Positions 1 to 6,000 of a stretch of DNA of 6,069 bases are shown in pieces. This stretch comes from Spongiicolonus versatilis (GTDB taxonomy: Bacteria > Pseudomonadota > Gammaproteobacteria > Arenicellales > Spongiicolonaceae), in the NCBI GenBank assembly GCA_028286165.1, contig JAPYMU010000217.1, positions 1 to 6,069 of the forward strand, in the 5' to 3' direction. Under the pieces are notes generated by a model. That model ran no database searches, had not been told where the DNA came from, and saw only the letters and a list, made by a program, of their open reading frames with translations. Position numbers and translations under genes: made by a program. The stretch's first letter is position 1. Every line of letters begins with the position of its first letter.

Positions 1-1
1 C

Positions 2-871
2 CACCAGCGCGGCGGCCCGGCCAAGGCGGCGGTGGTGTCGTCGGCGATGACCGGTTTAATTTCCGGCTCGTCCATCGCCAATGTCGTCACCACCGGCACT
101 TTCACCATTCCCATGATGAAGCGCGTGGGTTTTCCCGGCGTCAAGGCCGGCGCGGTGGAGGTGGCCGCCTCCACCAACGGCCAACTGACGCCGCCCATCA
201 TGGGCGCCGCCGCGTTTTTGATGGTGGAGTACGTCGGCATCTCGTACGTGGACGTGATCCGCCACGCCGTGCTGCCGGCGGTGATTAGTTACATCGCGCT
301 GGTGTATATCGTGCATCTGGAGGCGCTGAAGGCGAAGATGCAGGGCCTGCCGCGCCGCACTGAGCCGTCGCCGCTGCTGCAAGTGCTGATGCGTTTCCTG
401 CTCGGCTTCATTGTGGTCGCCGTCACCGCTTTCGCCGTCTACTACCTGTTCGGCTGGATTAAACCGCTGGCCGGCGCCGCCGCCGGCTGGATTATCGCCG
501 TGCTGGTGGCGGCGTTCTATGTCGCGCTGGCGTACTCCTGCGCGCGCCATCCCGACCTCAAGGTGGACGATCCCAACGCGCCCCTCACCGAGTTGCCGCC
601 GGTGGGGCCGACGGTGAAGTCGGGCCTGCATTTCCTGCTGCCGGTGGTGGTGCTGGTGTGGTGCCTGATGGTGGAGCGCCTGAGCCCGGCGCTGTCGGCG
701 TTCTGGGCCACCGCATTGATGGTGCATGGGCCTGCCCACCACCGCCAACTACATCGTGGTCTCCAGCCTGCTGGCGCCGGTCATCGTCACCCTCGGCCAG
801 CAGTCCGGACTCATCGTGCCGCTGATTGCGGTGCACCTGTTCGTGTTTTACTTCGGCATTCTCGCCGATGA
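2..871 (+). CDS. TRAP fused permease, N-proximal fragment (5' end outside window, frameshifted 3' tail)
   Basis: This frame is open from the window edge, so the true start lies upstream; the GTG at 32 lies inside the gene and is not a start. The text up to about 724 is family-like. It includes a Gly/Ser-rich stretch (positions 32-100) with ISGSSIANVVTTGTFTIP, then NGQLTPPIMGAAAFLM (about 176-226), a conserved substrate-path region of the DctM domain. Hydrophobic membrane segments follow at about 258-320, 385-460, 475-540 and 620-675. After about 724 the frame runs into low-complexity His/Arg/Pro text with no family resemblance and stops at 869-871, as expected for out-of-frame reading. The fragment would be a truncated membrane protein lacking the last helices. 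Confidence 0.75.
   Translation, partial: HQRGGPAKAAVVSSAMTGLISGSSIANVVTTGTFTIPMMKRVGFPGVKAGAVEVAASTNGQLTPPIMGAAAFLMVEYVGISYVDVIRHAVLPAVISYIALVYIVHLEALKAKMQGLPRRTEPSPLLQVLMRFLLGFIVVAVTAFAVYYLFGWIKPLAGAAAGWIIAVLVAAFYVALAYSCARHPDLKVDDPNAPLTELPPVGPTVKSGLHFLLPVVVLVWCLMVERLSPALSAFWATALMVHGPAHHRQLHRGLQPAGAGHRHPRPAVRTHRAADCGAPVRVLLRHSRR
716..728 (+). other. Deletion junction in the TRAP permease
   Basis: Before this point frame 2 matches the permease family (FWATALMV); after it frame 3 does (MGLPTTANY). Frame 3 has a stop at 717-719 and frame 2 gives nonsense beyond about 724, so the junction can be placed within about ten bases. I see no target-site duplication, inverted repeat or remnant of a mobile element at the joint. 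Confidence 0.7.
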
Positions 872-1589
872 CACGCCGCCGGTGGGCCTCGCCGCTTTCG
901 CCGCCTCGGCCATCTCCCGCGCCGACCCCATCCGCACCGGCATTCAGGGCTTCACCTACGACATCCGCACCGCCATTCTGCCGTTCCTGTTCATCTTCAA
1001 CACCGACCTGCTGTTGATCGACGTCAACTGGTTTGAAGGCGTCGCCGTGTTCGTTGTCGCCACCGTCGCCATGTTAGTGTTCGCATCCGCCACCCAGGGA
1101 TTTCTGCTGGTTAAAAACCGCGTGGTGGAAACGCTGCTGCTGCTGCTGGTGGCGTTCACCCTGTTCCGTCCCGGCTTCTGGATGGACCTGGTGGCGCCGC
1201 CGCTGGTGCCGGCGCCGCCGCAGTCGCTGGTGCAGGTGGCGGACGGCCTGGCCGCCGGCGACCTGCTGCGCCTGCGGGTGGACGGCTTTGACGACGTCGG
1301 CGCGCCGCGCTCTTTCGTCGCCGTCCTGCCCCTCGGCGAAGGCGGTGACGGCGCCGCCAGACTGCAGGGCGCCGGTCTTGAAACGGTCACCGCCGATGGC
1401 AAAGTGGTGGTGGACAGCGTCGCCTTTGACAGCGCGGCGCAGGAGGCCGGGCTGGACTTCGACCAGGTGGTCACCGAAATCATGTTCCCCGCCGCGCAGC
1501 CGCCGAAGCAACTGATGTTCATCCCGGCGCTGCTGGTGTTGTGCGGCATCATTTTTCTGCAGCGCCGCCGCCGTGTGCCGGAGGTGTGA
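726..1589 (+). CDS. TRAP fused permease, C-terminal fragment with DUF3394-like tail
   Basis: The fragment opens with the strongly conserved DctM motif MGLPTTANYIVVSSL (residues 1-15). HLFVFYFGILADDTPPVGLA (37-56) follows, then a Pro/Phe-rich helix and two further membrane helices (about 104-122 and 134-147). From about residue 100 on it resembles the DUF3394 extension of proteobacterial TRAP permeases, including a PDZ-like turn (VAFDSAAQEAGLDFDQ, 232-247). A final helix (264-278) ends in an Arg-rich cytoplasmic tail. The ATG at 726 is only the first ATG after an in-frame stop at 717-719. No Shine-Dalgarno sequence precedes it, so independent translation is unlikely. The C-terminus is intact and the stop codon lies two bases before the next gene, as expected for the end of an operonic permease gene. 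Confidence 0.75.
   Translation: MGLPTTANYIVVSSLLAPVIVTLGQQSGLIVPLIAVHLFVFYFGILADDTPPVGLAAFAASAISRADPIRTGIQGFTYDIRTAILPFLFIFNTDLLLIDVNWFEGVAVFVVATVAMLVFASATQGFLLVKNRVVETLLLLLVAFTLFRPGFWMDLVAPPLVPAPPQSLVQVADGLAAGDLLRLRVDGFDDVGAPRSFVAVLPLGEGGDGAARLQGAGLETVTADGKVVVDSVAFDSAAQEAGLDFDQVVTEIMFPAAQPPKQLMFIPALLVLCGIIFLQRRRRVPEV
1580..1584 (+). promoter_or_regulatory. Ribosome binding site of the UspA gene
   Basis: GGAGG lies seven bases before the ATG at 1592 and inside the last codons of the permease gene. It decides the start: a longer in-frame reading from 1541 would add 17 residues unlike the family, whereas MFRKILFPLD at 1592 is the normal UspA beginning. Confidence 0.75.
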
Positions 1590-1591
1590 CC

Positions 1592-2029
1592 ATGTTCCGC
1601 AAAATTCTTTTTCCGCTGGATGTGCAGGAGCCGGAATTCGCCCGCGCCGCTTTCGCCGAGGCGCTGCGCCTGGCCGAGGTTGAGGGCGCCGAGTTGCACC
1701 TGCTGACGGTGATTCCCGGCTACGGCCTGCCCATGGTGGCCGACTTTTTTCCCGATGACGCCGGCCCCCGCGCGCGCAGCGAGTGCGAAAGACTGTCCGC
1801 AAAGTTTGTCGCCGACAACGCCGCCGGCAAAACCGTCACCATCACCGTCGCCGAAGGCCGCCCCTACGAGGAAATCGTCGGCCACGCCGAAAAAATCAAC
1901 GCCGACTTAATCCTGATGCCCAGCCACAACCGCCAGGGCCTGCACGGCGTCCTCCTCGGCTCCTGCGCCGACAACGTCTCCCGCCACGCCTCCTGCTCGG
2001 TGCTGGTGGTGAGGGGCGGTGGAAAATGA
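1592..2029 (+). CDS. Universal stress protein, UspA family (TRAP-associated)
   Basis: A 145-residue single-domain Usp, the usual length for the family. These small cytoplasmic alpha/beta proteins often bind ATP and dimerise. A member beside a TRAP operon, TeaD of Halomonas elongata, is known to modulate ectoine uptake. The first strand MFRKILFPLD (1-10) carries the Asp that normally contacts adenine. The C-terminal part shows ADLILMPSHN (104-113), LLGSCADNV (121-129) and CSVLVVR (135-141). The nucleotide loop is normally G-2X-G-9X-G-S. Here the G-2X-G part is P-S-H-N, while the later Gly-Ser (123-124) is kept. The gene follows the permease by two bases with a strong ribosome binding site, so the two were probably co-transcribed. 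Its likely role is regulating the TRAP system, by inference from neighbourhood. Family membership is near certain; ATP binding is uncertain. Confidence 0.92.
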   Translation: MFRKILFPLDVQEPEFARAAFAEALRLAEVEGAELHLLTVIPGYGLPMVADFFPDDAGPRARSECERLSAKFVADNAAGKTVTITVAEGRPYEEIVGHAEKINADLILMPSHNRQGLHGVLLGSCADNVSRHASCSVLVVRGGGK

Positions 2030-2031
2030 GG
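2028..2031 (+). promoter_or_regulatory. Short ribosome binding site of the methyltransferase gene
   Basis: GAGG overlaps the stop codon of the Usp gene (2027-2029) and lies four bases before the ATG at 2036. The spacing is short. The overlap suggests translational coupling to the upstream gene. Confidence 0.45.
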
Positions 2032-2035
2032 CGCG

Positions 2036-2824
2036 ATGAAAAACACCGTAGTGCAGGGTGACGCTCTGGATATTCTCCCCGCGCTTCCGGCGGGCGGTTA
2101 CCAGGCTGTGATTGCGGATCCTCCGTATTGCAATGTGCTCGCCGAAGACTGGGACCGGCAGTGGCCGACGGTGGAGGAGTATCTGCGGTGGACCTGCCGG
2201 TGGGTTGCGCTTTGCATGCGGGCGCTCAGGGAGGATGGTTTGCTGTTTTGCTTCGGGCAACTGGGCAAAAGGGAGCATGTGTTTTTGCATGTCCAGTCGG
2301 AGTTATGCAAAGACTGGGCGTTTCACGACCTGGTTATCTGGGACCGCGCGGTGGGTTATGACCGCCGCGACAGTTTTTCCCCGGCGTACGAGATGGTTTT
2401 GGTTCTGCGCAAGGGAAAAAACCCGAAATTTTACAAGGAGGCGGTGCGCGAACCGTACGACAAGGCGGTCATTGCAAATTATGCGAGGGATAAAAGACAC
2501 AAGAACAAGGCCGCCCGCCTGGAGCATTTAATGCGTGGAAAATTTTCCACCAACATTCTGCGCGTCCCCAGTTTGAAAGGCTCGTCGAAGGAAAAAGCCG
2601 GGCATCCCTGCCAGAAACCGGTGGCGCTCGTGGAAAAGTTGGTGCTGTGTTCCACCCGGCCCGGCGATATGATTCTGGATCCGTTTCTCGGCTCCGGAAC
2701 CACCGCGGTGGCGGCGGAAATGCACGGCCGTTTGTGGACCGGAATTGAAATTAACCGTTCCTACATTGAAATCGCCGAGCATCGGGTTGCCGAAACATCG
2801 GGTTCAATGCAGGCGGCAGTGTGA
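2036..2824 (+). CDS. Site-specific DNA methyltransferase, N6-adenine/N4-cytosine type, beta class, probably orphan
   Basis: A 262-residue member of the N6_N4_Mtase family, which transfers a methyl group from S-adenosylmethionine to an exocyclic amino group in DNA. The motif order is beta class. The N-terminus VVQGDALDILPALP leads to catalytic motif IV, DPPY (28-31). A variable central part follows (about 100-185), probably holding target recognition. HPCQKP (190-195) is motif X, and DPFLGSGTT (215-223) is SAM-binding motif I. GIEINRSYIEIAEHR (237-251) closes the fold. DPPY fits adenine-N6 or cytosine-N4 methylation; the target site cannot be read from sequence. All key motifs are intact, so it looks active. 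No restriction enzyme lies in the window, and it lacks the C-terminal extension of the longer CcrM-type regulators. It starts six bases after the Usp gene. Base composition is clearly lower in GC than its neighbours, hinting at acquisition by transfer. Confidence 0.93.
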   Translation: MKNTVVQGDALDILPALPAGGYQAVIADPPYCNVLAEDWDRQWPTVEEYLRWTCRWVALCMRALREDGLLFCFGQLGKREHVFLHVQSELCKDWAFHDLVIWDRAVGYDRRDSFSPAYEMVLVLRKGKNPKFYKEAVREPYDKAVIANYARDKRHKNKAARLEHLMRGKFSTNILRVPSLKGSSKEKAGHPCQKPVALVEKLVLCSTRPGDMILDPFLGSGTTAVAAEMHGRLWTGIEINRSYIEIAEHRVAETSGSMQAAV

Positions 2825-2878
2825 TGGTTTTGATTCCCGGCCAACGTCGGTGACGGCGCCGCGCTATCCCGCCGGGCC

Positions 2879-4174
2879 ATGACCAGAAGGCAAACCACGC
2901 TGTTTTATTTTCTCGCCCTCGCCGTGGGCGTGGCGGTGGGCGTGGCGGTGGCCGGGTTTGTGCGCGCCATTGGCCTGGTGCAGTGGCTCGGTTTCGGCTC
3001 GTCCAACGTGGAGGCGCTGCCGACGGTGGCGGCGGCGCTGCCGTGGTGGCTGGTGGTGCTGGTGCCGGCGGCGGGCGGGCTGGCGGTGGGGTTGCTGGTG
3101 CACTTCTGCATGCCGCAGCGGCGCAACCACGGTGTCGCCGATGTGATGGAGGCGGTGGTCTACCGCGACGGCCGCATGGACGGCCGCGCCGGGCTCGGCG
3201 CCGCGCTGTCGGCGGCGGTGTCGCTGGGTTGCGGCGCCTCGGTGGGGCGCGAGGGGCCGGCGGTGCACATCGGCGCCAGCCTCAGCGCATGGACCGCGCG
3301 GCGGCTTAAGTTGACCCGGCAGATGTCACTGACGCTGCTCGGCTGCGGAGCGGCGGCGGCGGTGGCGGCGTCATTTAATGCGCCCCTGGCCGGCGTGCTG
3401 TTCGCCATGGAAGTGGTGGTCGGGCAGTATGTGCTGCGCGTGTTCATGCCGGTGGTGGTGGCCTCGGTGGCGGCGACGCTGACCGCGCGCGAGTTGTCCG
3501 GCGAGGCGCTGCTGCAGTTGCCGTCGCAGATGAGTTTGTCGCTGGGCGACGTGCCGGGCTTTGTCGCCCTCGGCCTGGTGTGCGGCGCGCTGGCGCTGGC
3601 ATTGGTGCATGGCAGCGGTGTGGTGCAGCGCTGGGCGGAGGTGATGGTGAAGCCGGCGTGGTTGCGGCCGGCGGCGGCCGGCGTGGTGGTGGGCGCCATC
3701 GCGCTGTGGCAGCCGTGGGTGCTCGGCGTCGGCTACCAGGCCACCAACCTGACGTTGAACATGCACGAGTTGACGCCGCTGTCGCTGGTCGCCGCCATCC
3801 TGGCCGCCAAGTTGGCCGCCACCGTGGTGTCCCTCGGCGGCGGCTTCGGCGGCGGCGTGTTCAGCCCGTCGCTGGTGCTCGGCTCCCTGGCCGGCGGCGC
3901 GCTGGCGCTGGTGTTCACCGCCGCTTTCCCCGCTGTCGCCCCGGACTCCGGGGTCTTCGCCCTGGCCGGCATGACCGGCGTGGCCGCCGCCGTCCTCGGC
4001 GCGCCGATCTCCACCATCGTCATCGTCTTTGAACTCACCGCCGACCTCGGCCTCACCGTCGCCGTGATGATAACCGCCACCGTCGCCGTCTCCGCCACCC
4101 ACAAACTGGTGCCGGGCGGCTCCTTCTTCACCTGGCAGGCCCGGCAGCGGGGGGTTAAGTTGGGGGAGGGGTGA
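2879..4174 (+). CDS. ClC-family chloride channel/transporter without CBS domains
   Basis: A 431-residue integral membrane protein that moves chloride or other anions across the inner membrane. Signatures are in order: HGVADVMEA (84-92) at the place of the GSGIP anion motif; GREGP (123-127) with gating Glu125; PLAGVLFAMEVV (169-180); GGGVFSP (324-330), matching GxFxP with Phe328; and AVLGAPISTIVIVFELT (371-387) in a late helix. The protein ends soon after the last helix (GGSFFTWQ, 413-420), so there is no CBS pair. Aligned by eye to ClC-ec1, the proton glutamate E203 falls on Val179, as in eukaryotic ClC channels, and central Tyr445 falls on Phe417. Channel or uncoupled behaviour is therefore possible, by inference. 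ATG 2879 is the first start after an in-frame stop at 2831; no clear ribosome binding site precedes it. The 54-bp gap upstream shows no promoter or terminator I would defend. Confidence 0.93.
   Translation: MTRRQTTLFYFLALAVGVAVGVAVAGFVRAIGLVQWLGFGSSNVEALPTVAAALPWWLVVLVPAAGGLAVGLLVHFCMPQRRNHGVADVMEAVVYRDGRMDGRAGLGAALSAAVSLGCGASVGREGPAVHIGASLSAWTARRLKLTRQMSLTLLGCGAAAAVAASFNAPLAGVLFAMEVVVGQYVLRVFMPVVVASVAATLTARELSGEALLQLPSQMSLSLGDVPGFVALGLVCGALALALVHGSGVVQRWAEVMVKPAWLRPAAAGVVVGAIALWQPWVLGVGYQATNLTLNMHELTPLSLVAAILAAKLAATVVSLGGGFGGGVFSPSLVLGSLAGGALALVFTAAFPAVAPDSGVFALAGMTGVAAAVLGAPISTIVIVFELTADLGLTVAVMITATVAVSATHKLVPGGSFFTWQARQRGVKLGEG
2924..2947 (+). repeat. Two perfect 12-bp tandem repeats inside the ClC gene
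   Basis: The unit GTGGGCGTGGCG occurs twice in tandem and a partial third copy (GTGGCC) follows. It encodes the V-G-V-A repeat in the first membrane helix. A gain or loss of one unit would stay in frame and lengthen or shorten that helix by four residues. Confidence 0.7.
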
Positions 4175-4205
4175 GGGTATTGCGGCTTTCGCCGGGTAAC
4201 CAGGC

Positions 4206-5945
4206 ATGCATGACAGTGTTGTTTTAGGTTTGCACGGTTTCTCCAGTCACAGTGAGCGCGAGATGCATGACGCCGGCATTTGCATTGTGCGGAATGGGGA
4301 GGTGGTTGCGGCGATGGACGAAGAACGCCTGACGCGGAGAAAGCGCGATGGGAGTTTTCCGCTCATGGCCCTGGCGTCCGGGTTGGCAATCGCCGGGCTG
4401 CGGCCTTCCGACATCACCGATGTCGCGTTTGTTGACAGAAGGACGCCGTGGCAGGCGCTGCATGTTTGGAAATACGCGGCATCCGCTTTCTTTCGCACCG
4501 GCGCAAACCCATGCCGTTACCTGGCGTTCTGGACGCGGCGGATGCTGGATTACCGGCGACTTCCCCCGGCGGGTACATTTCCCGGCAGGGTGCGTTTTTA
4601 TGAGCACCATTTGTGCCACGCTGCGTCGGCGTATTATCCCGGGCCGTGGCCGGAAGCGACCATCGTCTCGCTGGACGGCATGGGCGATTTCAGCGTAGGG
4701 GGCATGACGGCCCGCGGCAGCGGAGGGGATATTCGCATCCTGTGCCGCTGCAACGGTTATTTTTCGCCGGGGCATTTTTACATGATTCTCACCCAGTATC
4801 TGGGCTTCACCCCCGGGCGCCACGAAGGGAAAGTGACCGGCCTTGCCGCGCATGGCAATCCGGCGAAAGCGTACCGCGCCATGCGGCGGGTGATACGGTA
4901 CAGAAAAGGAAAACTGGATTTTTCCGCGCCGCTGGTCGCCGAGGAATTCTTTAATGTCATTCGCGGCGGGCGGGCGGAGCGGCGCTCGCAACAAAATGCG
5001 GGGCTGAGAAAATTCAGGAAATTGTGGGCACCGTTTTCACCGGAGGATATCGCCGCGGCCGGGCAGGCGCGGTTTGAGGATGTCATCTGTGATTATGTTC
5101 GCGATGCGGTGGCGCTTGCGGGCCGCCGAAATTTGGTTGTGGCGGGCGGTTGTTTTGCCAATGTTCGCTTGAACCAGAAAATCATGGAACTGCCGGAGGT
5201 TAACGGTGTTTATGTCCATCCGAACATGGGCGACGGCGGATTGTCGGCCGGCGCGGCCCTGCTTCACCATCACAAAAACGCCGCGCGCCGCGGATATGCG
5301 CAAAAACCGTGGCCGGATGTCTATCTCGGTCCCGCCTATTCCATGGCGGAAATTGAGGCGGCGCTTCGGGCCGGCGGGGTCGCGTTTGAGAAGATAAGGC
5401 CGGCGGATGTTGCCGGCGCCGCCGCAAAAAATCTGGCATCGGGAAAAATCGTGGCTTGGTTTCATGGGCGGATGGAATATGGCCCCCGGGCCCTCGGCAA
5501 CCGGTCAATTTTAGCCGCGGCGGACAATCCGGGCATGCCCGGGCGCCTGAACAGCCGCCTCGGGCGCACGGATTTCATGCCCTTTGCGCCGGTGATTCTG
5601 GATGAGCATGCCGGCGGCTGGCTTGACGGCTGGGAGCGGAATCATACCGCCAGCCGCTTTATGACCGTCACCTACAATATCAACCCCCGCAAGCGGGCTT
5701 TAATCCCGGCGGTGGTACATGTGGACGGCACGGCCAGGCCGCAGGTTCTCACAAAACAATGCAATCCCTTGCTGCATCAGGTGATTACGCGTTACTATCA
5801 ACTTACCGGCATCCCGCTTCTCATCAATACGAGTTTTAATATGCACGAGGAGCCAATTGTCTGCTCCCCGGCGGACGCAATCGAGTCTTTCAAGCGGGGG
5901 GCGGCGGATTTGCTGTTCATCGGGCGGTTTGCGGTTGCTTCCTGA
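4206..5945 (+). CDS. O-carbamoyltransferase, NodU/CmcH/TobZ family
   Basis: A 579-residue enzyme, full length for the family, which transfers a carbamoyl group from carbamoyl phosphate, through a carbamoyl-adenylate, onto a hydroxyl of a sugar or antibiotic. The N-terminal Kae1-like half has MHDAG (20-24), whose His21 aligns with active-site His14 of TobZ. It also has EERLTRRK (40-47), HHLCH (134-138), SLDGMGD (155-161), KVTGLAAHG (209-217) and GGCFANV (314-320). By eye, the TobZ metal ligands correspond to His134, His138, Asp157 and Asp343 (MGDGG), all present. The C-terminal YrdC-like part has YGPRALGNRSIL (425-436) and NTSFNMHEEPIV (541-552). ATG 4206 is the first start after a stop at 4197; the next Met (residue 20) would remove the first beta strand. 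The ribosome binding site is poor. The gene stands 31 bp after ClC and 55 bp before an epimerase gene, suggesting sugar modification. The acceptor is unknown. Confidence 0.94.
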   Translation: MHDSVVLGLHGFSSHSEREMHDAGICIVRNGEVVAAMDEERLTRRKRDGSFPLMALASGLAIAGLRPSDITDVAFVDRRTPWQALHVWKYAASAFFRTGANPCRYLAFWTRRMLDYRRLPPAGTFPGRVRFYEHHLCHAASAYYPGPWPEATIVSLDGMGDFSVGGMTARGSGGDIRILCRCNGYFSPGHFYMILTQYLGFTPGRHEGKVTGLAAHGNPAKAYRAMRRVIRYRKGKLDFSAPLVAEEFFNVIRGGRAERRSQQNAGLRKFRKLWAPFSPEDIAAAGQARFEDVICDYVRDAVALAGRRNLVVAGGCFANVRLNQKIMELPEVNGVYVHPNMGDGGLSAGAALLHHHKNAARRGYAQKPWPDVYLGPAYSMAEIEAALRAGGVAFEKIRPADVAGAAAKNLASGKIVAWFHGRMEYGPRALGNRSILAAADNPGMPGRLNSRLGRTDFMPFAPVILDEHAGGWLDGWERNHTASRFMTVTYNINPRKRALIPAVVHVDGTARPQVLTKQCNPLLHQVITRYYQLTGIPLLINTSFNMHEEPIVCSPADAIESFKRGAADLLFIGRFAVAS

Positions 5946-6000
5946 ATCGTTAAAATTCGCGCGCGTCTTTTTCCGAAAACACTCAGCAACAAGTCTGAAC

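Larger units (their letters stand above)
1..1589 (+). pseudogene. TRAP transporter fused permease (DctQM, TAXI-type), disrupted by internal deletion and frame change
   Basis: Two reading frames together spell one protein, a TRAP transporter fused permease that imports organic solutes across the inner membrane with a periplasmic binding protein, driven by an ion gradient. The gene enters the window already open. The first half reads in frame 2 and the second in frame 3. The switch falls between about 716 and 728, where the text jumps from FWATALMV straight to MGLPTTANY. In the family as I remember it, these motifs are separated by roughly 80-100 residues containing membrane helices, so this is a deletion of a length equal to 2 modulo 3 and not a one-base slip. 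No full-length permease can be made from this reading. It may be a true pseudogene or a misassembly; the sequence alone cannot decide. Confidence 0.8.

Noticed and set aside
56..748. Minus-strand open frame of 230 codons opposite the TRAP permease
   Set aside because: His/Arg/Gln-rich shadow of the permease codons; the plus strand carries the conserved protein.
726..1589. The C-terminal TRAP fragment as a separate, naturally split permease subunit
   Set aside because: It starts in the middle of a conserved motif, has no ribosome binding site, and lacks the helices that should precede it.
956..1885. Long minus-strand open frame of 309 codons opposite the TRAP and Usp genes
   Set aside because: It is Ser/Thr/Arg/Ala-rich low-complexity text with no domain, lies antisense to clear family matches, and is expected in GC-rich coding DNA.
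4183..4194. Small hairpin (4-bp stem CGGC/GCCG, 4-base loop) between the ClC and carbamoyltransferase genes
   Set aside because: The stem is too short and no T-run follows, so it is not a credible terminator.
3371..4207. Long minus-strand open frame of 278 codons opposite the ClC gene
   Set aside because: It is dominated by Gly/His/Gln/Arg repeats that mirror GCC/GTG-type codons of the real gene; there is no recognisable motif.
4263..4271. Second ATGCATGAC, identical to the first nine bases at 4206, as an alternative carbamoyltransferase start
   Set aside because: Starting there would remove the first beta strand (VVLGLHG), which matches the family, and would place the active-site His at residue 2.
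5529..5542. Perfect 14-bp palindrome CCGGGCATGCCCGG
   Set aside because: It lies inside the carbamoyltransferase and is explained by the coded Pro-Gly-Met-Pro-Gly; a single copy, so no support for an operator.
5946..6000. Possible terminator or promoter in the spacer with GCGCGCG followed by a T-run
   Set aside because: The GC palindrome has no loop and cannot form a stable stem; no paired -35/-10 boxes are recognisable.
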